From Gemmatimonadota bacterium (GTDB taxonomy: Bacteria; Gemmatimonadota; Gemmatimonadetes; Longimicrobiales; Gaopeijiaceae): 49,445 nt of DNA. Position numbers and translations under genes: made by a program. Of the stretch, positions 1 through 8,587 are shown one piece after another; positions within the stretch are counted from its first letter, which is position 1, and every line of letters starts with the position of its first letter. The notes under the pieces are model-generated. The model was not told where the DNA came from, made no database searches, and was given only the letters and a program-made list of their open reading frames with translations. Location of the stretch: contig JAPPNO010000072.1 of assembly GCA_028873845.1 (NCBI GenBank), positions 1 to 49,445 on the forward strand, written 5' to 3'.

Positions 1-681
1 CCGGCTGAAGCGCGCGGCCTCGCGTTCGCCCGCGTTCGCCGCGGCCACCAGGCGCACACCGCGCAGCGTCTCGATCAGGAAGGCGCCGATCCCCGCGCTC
101 CGCTCCCGCATGACGCGCACGCGCACCACCAGGCGGCGCCGGTACGCCACGATCGCCCAGATCGCGGGGGGCAGAAGGGCGGCGGCGGCCAGGAAGAGCC
201 TCCAGTCGAGCCAGAGCAGCATGCCCACCGCGCCCGCCAGGAAGGCCACGTTGCCGAGCCACGCCAGCGCCGCGTCGGCCAGAACGCGTTGAATTTCGCT
301 CACATCGTTGTTAATTCGTGAGATTATTTCACCAAGAGGCGTTTTTGCGAAAAACCGTGGCGAGAGACGGTGCAGGTGGCGGTAGACGGTCACGCGCATG
401 CGGAAGAGGATCTCGGCCGAGACCTTCGTGTAGCGCATCCCGCTGACGAAGTTCAGGACGAAGCTGGCCGCGGTGACGAGGACGAAGAGGACGACGACCC
501 GCTTGAGGGCGTCCATGTCCGCGCCGAGGAGGGCGTCGTCGACGAGGGTGCGGGTGAGGAAGGGGACGTAGAGGGCGAGCGCGGTGCCCGCGAGGTTCAG
601 GAGGATGATGACCGCGAGTCGGCCCTTGAAGGGGGCGATGTAGGCGAAGCCGCGGCGGATTTCGGGGTCGAGGATGGCCAT
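1..681 (-). CDS. ABC exporter, N-terminal transmembrane domain (partial, runs off left edge)
   Basis: Reading the minus strand from the ATG at 681 gives an open frame to the window edge, beginning MAILDPEIRRGFAYIAPFKG. It continues with hydrophobic helices and the typical ABC-exporter run FFAKTPLGEIISRINNDVSE, the coupling-helix region of fused TMD-NBD exporters. The nucleotide-binding domain lies beyond the window. An in-frame stop just upstream of 681 fixes the start. It lies 31 nt downstream of a propeller lipoprotein gene on the same strand. Because several qhp genes occur in this window and QHNDH systems include an ABC transporter (QhpF) that exports the gamma subunit, this is a candidate qhpF; without the rest of the gene it could be any ABC exporter. 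Confidence 0.85.
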   Translation of the reverse strand, partial: MAILDPEIRRGFAYIAPFKGRLAVIILLNLAGTALALYVPFLTRTLVDDALLGADMDALKRVVVLFVLVTAASFVLNFVSGMRYTKVSAEILFRMRVTVYRHLHRLSPRFFAKTPLGEIISRINNDVSEIQRVLADAALAWLGNVAFLAGAVGMLLWLDWRLFLAAAALLPPAIWAIVAYRRRLVVRVRVMRERSAGIGAFLIETLRGVRLVAAANAGEREAARFSR

Positions 682-712
682 TCACCACATTCGGCCCGTG
701 GTGCCGTTCTGG

Positions 713-2011
713 CTACCCGCCCCGCCGAATCCGGTAGGCCTCCACCCTCTCGACATCGAACTGGTCGCGCGCCACGACCAGGAGGAAGTCCCTGTCGATC
801 CAGCACACGAAATGAAAGCCCCGGCACACGAAGAACACCGGCGCCTCCTGGGCCAGGACACCCAGCCATCGCCCATCCGGACCGAAGATGCTCCATTGAT
901 CCGGATGCCACGTCTCCGAGTCGGAATACTCGCTGACCCACAGGTACCCCTCCGCATCCACCAGGAGGCCGTCGATGGGCGGATAGGTCTGCACGCTCCG
1001 CATCGCCTCGAGTTGCCCTTCCGGAAGCGAGAAGCCGAGCGACTCATAGCTCTTTCTGTACCGATCTTCCCATGCTCTCCGTGCCTTATCGGTTACGGGA
1101 ATCGGATCGGTCGTCCGTCGAATGATCCTGAGCAGGGCTCCATCTGCGGAAAACTGGTGGATCTCGTTCCTGTCGCCGCGGCTGATGTAGATCGAAGGGG
1201 GATCCCCACCCGCCGCGATGATCCTGGAGCACCGGAAAGAGTGGGCCGCGTAGGAAGTGTCGATTCTGAGGAATTCGTCGGCGGGGTCTTCGCGCTCCCG
1301 CGCCTCGCCGATAAGCTCACCGGTTGCCGCCGATCCCCTCATCATCCAGCGCCGTGTCGGCGAACAATCGCTCCATGGGGGCTCGGCTTCGGATTCCTGC
1401 GCCGCCTTCGACGAGACGAATGAACCGTCGCTCAGGGGGAAGCGGAAACTCTCGCCCCAGAGGTCGTGCTCCCTCAGCCTCAGGTAGTCTACGGACCGTT
1501 CCTTCAAGAGCGTGCCGGCGGTATCGAAGTAGTCGATGGAAGTCATGTGGTAGTCCCACACGACCAGCGTGTCGGGCGGCAGATACTGGAGTCTTTCCGG
1601 ACGGGTGAACTCGCCGGGGCCCTCGCCTGCCCGGCCGATGATCCGGGACAGCTCGCCCGAGGGCTCGAAGAGCATGAGCTGCTGGTTCTCGGACGACAGG
1701 ACCGCCACGCGGCCATCGGGCAGGCGCGCCAACCCCACCACTCTCCAGATCAGCTGCGCCGAGTCGTCGGCCAGGGTGCTCGGGTCTTCGGATCCGCCCA
1801 GCACGAACTCCGGCTCGGAGTCGATGGTCCAGAAGCTCCCGGCGGGATGCTCGGGCGCGTGGTTCTCCACGATCTCGACGCCCGCGGAATCCCCCGCGGT
1901 GAAACCTGGCGCTTCCGCGGAGTCGCTCTCGTCACGCGGCGCCCGGTCACACGCCGATACGGTGATTGCCACCACCACGGCGGCACGGAAGGCGGAGTGG
2001 CAACGTATCAC
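713..2011 (-). CDS. six-bladed beta-propeller lipoprotein
   Basis: A 432-aa exported lipoprotein. The start is a GTG at 2011 with a GGGGG-type ribosome site just upstream. The signal peptide ends in a lipobox VSAC with Cys21. It then carries the family motif DSAGVEIVENHAPEHPAG, a segment WTIDSEPEFVLGG, blade repeats such as GRAGEGPGEFTRPERLQYLP, and the C-terminal signature DQFDVERVEAYRIRR. These are traits of the 6-bladed beta-propeller (NHL/TolB-like) proteins common in Gemmatimonadota; ligand and role are unknown. It lies 31 nt after the previous propeller gene and 31 nt before the ABC exporter, so the three probably form one transcript. Confidence 0.85.
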   Translation of the reverse strand: MIRCHSAFRAAVVVAITVSACDRAPRDESDSAEAPGFTAGDSAGVEIVENHAPEHPAGSFWTIDSEPEFVLGGSEDPSTLADDSAQLIWRVVGLARLPDGRVAVLSSENQQLMLFEPSGELSRIIGRAGEGPGEFTRPERLQYLPPDTLVVWDYHMTSIDYFDTAGTLLKERSVDYLRLREHDLWGESFRFPLSDGSFVSSKAAQESEAEPPWSDCSPTRRWMMRGSAATGELIGEAREREDPADEFLRIDTSYAAHSFRCSRIIAAGGDPPSIYISRGDRNEIHQFSADGALLRIIRRTTDPIPVTDKARRAWEDRYRKSYESLGFSLPEGQLEAMRSVQTYPPIDGLLVDAEGYLWVSEYSDSETWHPDQWSIFGPDGRWLGVLAQEAPVFFVCRGFHFVCWIDRDFLLVVARDQFDVERVEAYRIRRGG

Positions 2012-2042
2012 AAGTCCCCCTTGCTGTGGACGAACGAATTCG

Positions 2043-3344
2043 TCAATCCCTCTGTTCCATGACTCCGTGCAGCACCACCGACTCCACGTCGAACTCGTCC
2101 CTCACACGCAGCAGCACGTAGTCGTCGCCGATGTCCAGGAGTCTCGCGCCGCGGGGCAGGTCCATCGAGGCCACGAGTGAGCCGGACGGTGCGAACGCGA
2201 GCCACGTCGCGGAGGACGCGCCCGGCGGCACGAACTGCTGGACCCAGAGCAGCCCGTCGCTCCCGACCCGGAACTGGTCGTAGGCTCGCGCCGTGTCGGG
2301 GTAGGGGAGTGCGTCCGCTGTCCGGCGGTGTTGCGCACTGGACTCGGCGTCGTAACTGCCCCGCGCCAGCCGCTCCTCGATCCAGCCTTCCTTCATATCG
2401 TCCGTCACCGGAACACGCGGTGCCGTCCACCGAATGATCGTCGTGAGTTGGCCCGTCCGATCCAGCACCCTGACTTCGGGACTGCCTCCCTCGCCGACCG
2501 CAACCGCCGATCCCCATGCCAGGGCCTGGCCATGCGGGGCGAACGGAATGGCGGTTGTCCCGTTCATCGGCCCGATCTCCGTCTGCATCTCGATCCGAGT
2601 GAGGTTGAGGCCGGGCACGCGACCGATGGCGCCCTCGTATTCACCGTCCTCCCCGAAGGTGTGCATGAGGAGAGTCTCCCGCCACGACGCGTTGCCGGAA
2701 TACACGACAATCCCCCGGTCGTCCACCCCTGCAGGCTCCTGGCGGTCGAGTATCTCCACCATCAGGTGGCCGCGGTCGAACCTTCCGGCGAGCCGCGGTC
2801 CCGGTGTCAGCGCTCCCGTCTCCAGGACGTGCGTATCAACCATCGCGCCCGAGGAATCGAAGACCCTGACACGACGGACTCGGTGATCCCAGGTCTCCAC
2901 GCGCCCGCCGCTCAGGGCGAAGATCTCGAAGAGTCGCGCACAGGCTCCGGCCGAGAACTCGTCCGGACCCTCGCCCTCGCGCCCGGCCCCCGTCAGGTAG
3001 ACCCCGGAGGTGTCGTACCACCTTAGAATGGGAGGCAGACAGTTGGACACGACGATCTGCCCGTTGTCGAGGAGGCGCGCGCCGGAGACATCGTAGAAGA
3101 GGTAGGCGGTATCGCCGCTGACGACTCCGATTCGCGTCCGGGGTTCGTCGGAAAGGACAAGGCGCGCCGGCGGCGTATGCGATACCACCACGGTGATGCC
3201 CGCGCTGTCGTAGCGCTGTTCGGGGACGATCTCGGCGGGCGGGTCGCCACACCCGCCAGCGGCTATCGAGGCCACGGCCAGAGTGAACAGCCCGCGCGCC
3301 CGCATGACCATCACGGCGGTGTCGTCCGGTCGCTGACACATCAT
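2043..3344 (-). CDS. six-bladed beta-propeller lipoprotein, divergent paralogue
   Basis: A 433-aa protein. I chose the ATG at 3344 because GGAGG lies seven bases upstream; the frame is open further upstream but without a ribosome site. The N-terminus has a signal peptide with lipobox AGGC. The core shows propeller features: RYDSAGITVVVSHTPPAR near the mature N-terminus, GREGEGPDEFSAGACARL in the first blades and DEFDVESVVLHGVMEQRD at the C-terminus. It is much less similar to the neighbouring propellers than they are to each other, so it is not part of the recent duplication. No catalytic residues are recognisable; a binding or surface role is only a guess. Confidence 0.82.
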   Translation of the reverse strand: MMCQRPDDTAVMVMRARGLFTLAVASIAAGGCGDPPAEIVPEQRYDSAGITVVVSHTPPARLVLSDEPRTRIGVVSGDTAYLFYDVSGARLLDNGQIVVSNCLPPILRWYDTSGVYLTGAGREGEGPDEFSAGACARLFEIFALSGGRVETWDHRVRRVRVFDSSGAMVDTHVLETGALTPGPRLAGRFDRGHLMVEILDRQEPAGVDDRGIVVYSGNASWRETLLMHTFGEDGEYEGAIGRVPGLNLTRIEMQTEIGPMNGTTAIPFAPHGQALAWGSAVAVGEGGSPEVRVLDRTGQLTTIIRWTAPRVPVTDDMKEGWIEERLARGSYDAESSAQHRRTADALPYPDTARAYDQFRVGSDGLLWVQQFVPPGASSATWLAFAPSGSLVASMDLPRGARLLDIGDDYVLLRVRDEFDVESVVLHGVMEQRD

Positions 3345-3442
3345 GCTTCTACCTCCGTGGGTCTGACGCACCGCCCTTGGTCCCATTACTTGGAGAGGCG
3401 TGCTCCTCGCCCGGGTTGTCCGCCGGTGCGTCTCCACCCTCG

Positions 3443-4548
3443 CTATCCATCCCGCCGAACGCGGTACCCCTCGACCCGTTCCCGGCCCAGCTCGTCCCTT
3501 CGCACGACCAGAAAGTAGTCCTTCCCCACCCGGCAGTTGGAGCCGGTCCGCTCACACAGGTTCAGATCTGGAGCCGCTGGATCCGGCGGGAAGGACAGGA
3601 CTCCCAGCCAACGTCCCTCCGGGCTGAAGACGCTCCATTGGTCCGGTATCCCGGACTCCGAAGCCGACCACTCCCTGACCCAGACGTAGCCGTCGGCGTC
3701 CACCAGGATGGACTCGATCGCGGGGTACTTCTCCCTCCTGGGAATCGGTTCGCCGTCTACGGTTCGCGGGGGCCAACCGTCCATTTCGCGGTTCCGGGTC
3801 CGATGAGCCAGCTCGGCCTCCCACGCCTTGTCGGTCACCGGCGGCGGCTCGGTCGTGCGCCGAATGATGCGCACCAACGTACCGTCCAGCGACCGCTGCC
3901 GGATCTCCACGTGGTCGTTGCTGATGTAGACAAGCGGTGGATCGCCGCCCGCCGCCAGGTGAGTCCGGTAGGGTCTGGCACAGCCGAATGAGTGCGCGGC
4001 GTAGGCGTCGTCGATTCGCAGGAGTTCTTCGCCATGCACGGTCACTCCCTCCGCCCGAAGCGGGCTGCCCATCAACGCCCAGGACAGGCCGCGCGCCGCC
4101 AGGTGAGAGCAATCGCCGGGGGATTCGTCAGCGGTCCGGTCCGGGACACCCGCCAGGAAGGACCCGTCCGGCAGGGGGAGCCTGAGCGATTCCGCCCCGG
4201 CCCCGTGCAGGCTCATCCTGGCGAGATCGAGCGAACGTTCCTTCAGAAGATTCCCGTCGGGATCGAAGTAGTCGATGGACGACAGGAAGTAGTCCCATAC
4301 TGCGCCGAGTCATCGGGCAGGCCGATCAGGTCTTCGGACCCGCCGAGCACGAACTCCGGCTCGGGGTCGACGGTCCAGAAGCTCTCGGCGGGATGCTCGG
4401 GGGCGTGGTTCTCGACGATTTCGACGCCGGCGGAATCGCGGACGGTGACGGTGGGGTTGTCGGCCGCGTCACCAGGGGGCGCCCGGTCGCACCCGAACAC
4501 GGCCGGCGAGACTGCGAGGGTGACGGGAAGCGTCAGTCGTTTGAACAT
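3443..4548 (-). pseudogene. beta-propeller lipoprotein gene broken by an internal frameshifting deletion
   Basis: The 5' part (4548 down to about 4300) encodes MFKRLTLPVTLAVSPAVFGC, the DSAGVEIVENHAPEHPAE motif and EPEFVLGGSEDLIGLPDDSAQ. The 3' part (from about 4216 to 3443) encodes the rest of a propeller ending DELGRERVEGYRVRRDG. At about 4301, text matching DSAQ jumps straight to text matching VWDYFL. Compared with the intact paralogue at 6515-7795, about 193 bases (the equivalent of 7352-7544) are missing. That is 64 codons plus one base, so the halves are in different frames. The original start has a good ribosome site (GGGAGGG). A sequencing or assembly error is possible, but a missing 193-base block is more like a real deletion. 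Confidence 0.8.
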
Positions 4549-4578
4549 CCGCAGCCCTCCCTGCCGCGAACCCGGAAT

Positions 4579-5085
4579 TCAGAAGCGAAGCGACACCCCC
4601 AACCCGAGCTGCCCGTTCGGCGTGACCGACAGGGCGAGGCCCGCGTCCTCGATGCCGAGACGCCTCCTGTAGAACGCGTTGGTTCTGTTCGCCAGCCTCC
4701 ACGCTGAAACAGATGCCCAAATGCGACTTCCGTAGAACACTGCGACGCCGGCAACACCTACGATGGTTTCCACAGTGCACGGATCGTGTCGGCAATCAGG
4801 GTGGTTCGCAACGAAGCCGGCCGCGAGCCATGTGATCGCTCCTCCCGCCGTCAGCCAGGCCGCCAGCTTGCCCGCATCCCGATCGCCTGCGTAGTCGTAG
4901 CCGGCAGTGGGAATGATCAATTCGAGCGTTGCAGCGAGGAACGGGCTCTTCTTCATGTCCTCATAGCGTTCCTCGGGACTCTTCTGGGGGGGACGCACGA
5001 TAGTCGGTCGCTGGGCATGGACCTGGCCGGCATGGCCGAGGAGAGCGCCGAGAACGAGCAGGGAGGTGACGTAACGGTGCTTCAT
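4579..5085 (-). CDS. small exported or membrane protein, paralogue of 7969-8475
   Basis: A 168-aa protein with a signal peptide (MKHRYVTSLLVLGALLG, ending HAQ), a conserved stretch IVRPPQKSPEERYEDMKKSP, two or three hydrophobic segments and the C-terminus LALSVTPNGQLGLGVSLRF, which looks like a final outer-membrane beta strand. The start ATG has AGGAG upstream. The layout loosely recalls DUF5683-type proteins, but I do not recognise the family firmly. It lies 30 nt upstream of the broken propeller gene and is co-oriented with it; the same pairing recurs at 6515-8475, so the two genes were duplicated together. Confidence 0.75.
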   Translation of the reverse strand: MKHRYVTSLLVLGALLGHAGQVHAQRPTIVRPPQKSPEERYEDMKKSPFLAATLELIIPTAGYDYAGDRDAGKLAAWLTAGGAITWLAAGFVANHPDCRHDPCTVETIVGVAGVAVFYGSRIWASVSAWRLANRTNAFYRRRLGIEDAGLALSVTPNGQLGLGVSLRF

Positions 5086-5263
5086 CTGCGAATCTCCTGC
5101 CGTTCAAGCTCCCATCCCGGTGCGCTTCTTTTGCACCCCCTCCGCGAGCAAACGTGCACCTCCCGGGTTCCAACGGCAATGGTCCGCCTCGCCTGTGTGG
5201 CCTGTCTTCGCGTGCTACCCTGAGCGTTTGCTTCGGACGAATTGTGCTGCGAGCCTTGTAGCC

Positions 5264-6505
5264 ATGAGGTACGTCAACCGGAAGTGCCACGTCGCCATCG
5301 TCCTGTGCTGCACAGCGTGCGGCCCTTCCGACCGGACCGAGGAAGGCCTTCCCGGCCGCGTGGACAGCGCGGGCGTGGCGATTGTCCGGAACACGGATCA
5401 GCCGTGGCCTCGCGGGGAACTGGTCCAGCCCGCCAGGCGCGTCTTCGGTTCCGAGACCGAAGGCCCGGAGCTGTTTGGTGGACTCGGCAACGTTCGCTTG
5501 CACCCGAATGGATCGCTGTGGATCAAGGAGTGGCAAACCCGGGAGATTCGGGTATTCGACTCCGGCTCCGGGGCGCATCTGTTCACGGTCGGTGGGCGGG
5601 GTGACGGCCCTGGTGACTTCCGGCAGAGCAAGTTTCTGGGGTTCGACGGCGAAGGAAGCGCCTACGTGTATGACTTTGAACACCGGCGACTGTCCGTGTT
5701 TTCCGAGAGCGGTGAGTTGCTGCGCACCGACCCGATGCCGTCGTCCCTCGGCTTCCGGCCGGATCCACACCACGTGACCCGGTCGGGAACCCTTCTTGGC
5801 CAGATCGCGAGAGAAATGGGGCGCATACCGGCAGACGGCTGGACGTTAAGGGATACGGTCCGCATGTGGACCATGCCGCTGGACGGGACGGTCCCCGCTC
5901 TCGTGTCGAAGACACCCGGCGCACTGTGGTACTTCCGGGATCGAACGCAGGTCGTCGTACCGTACACCGGGATCCTGCCGTCCCCGTACGCCGGCGGCCC
6001 CCTTCACGGATTCCGGGACGACCGCGTCTACGTGGTCGACGACACCGGGGAGGCGTCGTATTCCGTGTACGGCCCGGCGGGTCTCGAACGCAGGGTCGAG
6101 ATGGCCCGGGCACCCCGAACGATCGATGGCCGCTCCACGGCGATGTTCGTTGAGCATTTGCGGGGCATCCGCTTTCCCGAATACCAGGTGCGGATCTACG
6201 AGGAACACCTGTCCGACATGCCGATGCCGGAGACGCGACGTCATTGGGATGCGCTGGTGGTCACGGATCAAGGTGGAGCGTGGCTCCGCCAAGTCGGCGG
6301 CACCGAAGCGGCGATGGCGGACCTCCCACCGGAGAATCGAATCTGGGACGTATTCGACGCCGAGGGCTTCCTTGTCGGCAATGTTCAACTGCCCGGCAAC
6401 GTCTCGCCGGTGCAGGTGAGCGGACAGTCCGTGGTCGTCATCGTCCGTGACGAGATGGACCGTACCAAGGTCGCGATCCACGAGGTTCGCTGGATGGGGG
6501 CGTAG
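5264..6505 (+). CDS. six-bladed beta-propeller lipoprotein on the opposite strand
   Basis: A 413-aa lipoprotein. Although the frame is open from 5120, the ATG at 5264 gives a proper signal peptide, MRYVNRKCHVAIVLCCTACG, with the lipid-modified Cys at residue 19. The motif VDSAGVAIVRNTDQPWPRGE follows, then blades with GRGDGPGDFRQSKFLGF, and it ends VIVRDEMDRTKVAIHEVRW. It is a distant relative of the minus-strand propellers. It lies between the two duplicated blocks, divergent from 4579-5085 and convergent with 6515-7795, with only nine bases between the stop codons. Ligand and function are unknown. Confidence 0.82.
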   Translation: MRYVNRKCHVAIVLCCTACGPSDRTEEGLPGRVDSAGVAIVRNTDQPWPRGELVQPARRVFGSETEGPELFGGLGNVRLHPNGSLWIKEWQTREIRVFDSGSGAHLFTVGGRGDGPGDFRQSKFLGFDGEGSAYVYDFEHRRLSVFSESGELLRTDPMPSSLGFRPDPHHVTRSGTLLGQIAREMGRIPADGWTLRDTVRMWTMPLDGTVPALVSKTPGALWYFRDRTQVVVPYTGILPSPYAGGPLHGFRDDRVYVVDDTGEASYSVYGPAGLERRVEMARAPRTIDGRSTAMFVEHLRGIRFPEYQVRIYEEHLSDMPMPETRRHWDALVVTDQGGAWLRQVGGTEAAMADLPPENRIWDVFDAEGFLVGNVQLPGNVSPVQVSGQSVVVIVRDEMDRTKVAIHEVRWMGA

Positions 6506-6514
6506 GAGGCTCCC

Positions 6515-7795
6515 CTACGTCCGCCGCCGAATCCGGTACCCCTCCACCCTCTCCACTCCCAGCTCGTCGCGCCTGACGACCAGGAAGTAGTCCCTTCCCA
6601 CCCAGCAGGGGGTGGCGTACCGGCCACACATTTGCATGTCCGGTGCCCCGGGATCCGGCGGGAAGGGCAGCACGCCCATCCATCGCCCATCCGGGCTGAA
6701 GACGCTCCACTGGTCCGGAATCCCGGACTCCGACGCCGACCACTCCCTGACCCACAGGAATCCCTCCGGACTCACAAGGATGGACTCGACCTCGCTGTAC
6801 TTCTCCCTCCTGGGAACCGGCCCTTCCTCTTCCGGTCGCGGCGGCCAGCCCATCATTTTCCGATACGCTTCCAGATGCGCCAGTTCGGCCTGCCACGCCT
6901 TGTCGGTGACGGGCGGCGGTTCGGTGGTGCGGCGAATGATCCGCACAAGCGTACCGTCCATCGATCGCTGATGCACCTCGTTGCCGGAGTTGCGGATGTA
7001 GAACGAGGGGGGATCGCCTCCCGCGGCCAACAGGCTGAAGAAACTGCTGGAGCATCCGAACGAGCGCGCGGCGTAGCTGTCGTCGATCTTCAGGAGTTCT
7101 TCGGCGTGCAGGACCATCTCCCCGAAGCGGGCGGACTGGCTCGTGACCGTCAGGTGCGTGCAATCGTCCGGGGCCTCGTCGGCGATCGTGTCCATGACCC
7201 CGACCAGGAAGGACCCGTCCGGAAGCGGGATCCTGCGCGACTCGCCCCAGGCGCCGAGCTCCCTCAGCCTGGCGTAGTCGACCGTGCGTTCCCTGAGCAG
7301 CTCGCCGCTGGAATCGAAGTAGTCGATCGCCCTCAGAAAGTAGTCCCATACGACCAGCGTGTCGGGGGGCAGGTACTGCAGCCGTTCCGGCCGGGTGAAC
7401 TCGCCGGGACCCTCGCCCGGCCCGCCTACGATCCTGGCCAGCTCTCCCGAAGGTTCAAAGAGCATGAGCTGCTTGTTCTCGGAGGACAGAACGGCCACTG
7501 TGCCATCCGGCAGCCGCGCCAGTCCGACCACGCTCCAGATCAGTTGGGCCGAGTCGTTGGCGAGTTCGCCCGGGTTCTCGGACCCTCCCAGCACGAATTC
7601 GGGTTCCGGGTCGATCGTCCAGAACTCCCCGTCCGCGTACTCGGGCGCGTGGTTCTCGACGATTTCGATGTCGGCGGAATCCCGGACGGTGAAGCCCGGA
7701 TCCGCTTCGGTCGCGCCGTCTTCTGCGGGCTGTTCACAGCCGGAAGCCGGCAGGGAGAGCGATAGAGCGGCAACGATGGTGACCCACCTGAACAT
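6515..7795 (-). CDS. six-bladed beta-propeller lipoprotein (intact paralogue of 3443-4548)
   Basis: A 426-aa lipoprotein. The ATG at 7795 was chosen because AGGAG lies seven bases upstream and it gives the signal peptide MFRWVTIVAALSLSLPASGC. It shows the family sequence DSADIEIVENHAPEYADGE, EPEFVLGGSENPGELANDSAQ, GGPGEGPGEFTRPERLQYLP and the C-terminus DELGVERVEGYRIRR. It serves as the template showing what is missing from the broken copy at 3443-4548. Upstream is a short relic of another propeller and then the small membrane protein at 7969-8475. It is probably anchored to a membrane and faces the periplasm or the exterior. Confidence 0.85.
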   Translation of the reverse strand: MFRWVTIVAALSLSLPASGCEQPAEDGATEADPGFTVRDSADIEIVENHAPEYADGEFWTIDPEPEFVLGGSENPGELANDSAQLIWSVVGLARLPDGTVAVLSSENKQLMLFEPSGELARIVGGPGEGPGEFTRPERLQYLPPDTLVVWDYFLRAIDYFDSSGELLRERTVDYARLRELGAWGESRRIPLPDGSFLVGVMDTIADEAPDDCTHLTVTSQSARFGEMVLHAEELLKIDDSYAARSFGCSSSFFSLLAAGGDPPSFYIRNSGNEVHQRSMDGTLVRIIRRTTEPPPVTDKAWQAELAHLEAYRKMMGWPPRPEEEGPVPRREKYSEVESILVSPEGFLWVREWSASESGIPDQWSVFSPDGRWMGVLPFPPDPGAPDMQMCGRYATPCWVGRDYFLVVRRDELGVERVEGYRIRRRT

Positions 7796-7873
7796 TCGCG
7801 GTCTCCTGTCCAAAACATGACTAGATATTCTGACCAACTTCGGCAGTCCGGCCTCCTGTAACGCGTCGCGCGG

Positions 7874-7952
7874 TCACGAACCCGATTCCGCGCCCGCAAA
7901 TCCGGCTTGTCCGCGCCGAATCCGATACCCCTCCACTCTCTAATCTCCACGA
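7874..7952 (-). pseudogene. relic of the 3' end of a beta-propeller gene
   Basis: Between the small membrane protein gene and the intact propeller gene, the minus strand at 7939-7874 reads RVEGYRIRRGQAGFAGAES and ends in a stop. This is the C-terminal signature of the propeller family (for comparison, RVEGYRIRR in 6515-7795). The similarity continues upstream to about 7952 with a small indel. Nothing of the rest of the gene remains. It is most simply explained as the scar of a deletion or unequal exchange within the propeller array. Confidence 0.6.
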
Positions 7953-7968
7953 AGGGCAAGCCGTTCAT

Positions 7969-8475
7969 TCAGAAGCGCAGCCTGACCCCCAGCCCGAGCT
8001 GCCCGTTCGGCGTGACCGACAGGGCAAGCCCCGCGTCGTTCAGGCCGAGGCTCCTCCGGTAGTACGCGTTGGTCCGTCTTGCGAGCCTCAAGGCGGAATC
8101 GAACGCCCAAACGCGACTGCCAATGATAGCCATCGCGCAAGTCTTGACTATGATCTCGCGCCCCCAACAGCGCGGTTTGTCCCTCGTACAGTGGTGTCCG
8201 GTCATCGCGGTTGCCCAGAACATGACCGCCGCCGCACCCATCAGCGCGGCCATCGGCCTACCCCCATCCTCGTCGCCGGCGTAGGCGTGGCCCACGGTGG
8301 GGAGGATCAGCTCGAGTGTTGCGGCGAACCACGGACTCTTCTTCATGTCCTCGTAGCGTTCCTCCGGACTCTTCTGCGGGGGCCGCACGATCCTGGGACG
8401 CTGCCCGTGGACCGGGGCGGCAAGGTTGAGGAGGGCGCCGAGAACGAGGAGGGTGGTGACATGGCGGTGCTTCAA
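7969..8475 (-). CDS. small exported or membrane protein, TTG start, paralogue of 4579-5085
   Basis: I place the start at a TTG (8475) rather than the ATG at 8643. From the TTG the protein is 168 aa, exactly the length of its paralogue, and AAGGAG lies nine bases upstream, at the place matching the paralogue's AGGAG-ATG. Sequence upstream of the TTG in this frame is only a shadow of the previous propeller's 3' end. The protein has a signal peptide (KHRHVTTLLVLGALLNLAAP), IVRPPQKSPEERYEDMKKSP, hydrophobic segments and the C-terminus LALSVTPNGQLGLGVRLRF. Pairs of Cys occur in the central loop. Function unknown. Confidence 0.75.
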   Translation of the reverse strand: MKHRHVTTLLVLGALLNLAAPVHGQRPRIVRPPQKSPEERYEDMKKSPWFAATLELILPTVGHAYAGDEDGGRPMAALMGAAAVMFWATAMTGHHCTRDKPRCWGREIIVKTCAMAIIGSRVWAFDSALRLARRTNAYYRRSLGLNDAGLALSVTPNGQLGLGVRLRF

Positions 8476-8587
8476 TTTGCGAAACTCCTTCCGTTCCGAC
8501 TCCGTGCAGGGTACAAACGTGCGCCTACCGGCTTCGGGCGGCAACCACCCCTGGAGTCGCCCGGCAGCGGCCTGACGGCGTCCGTCC

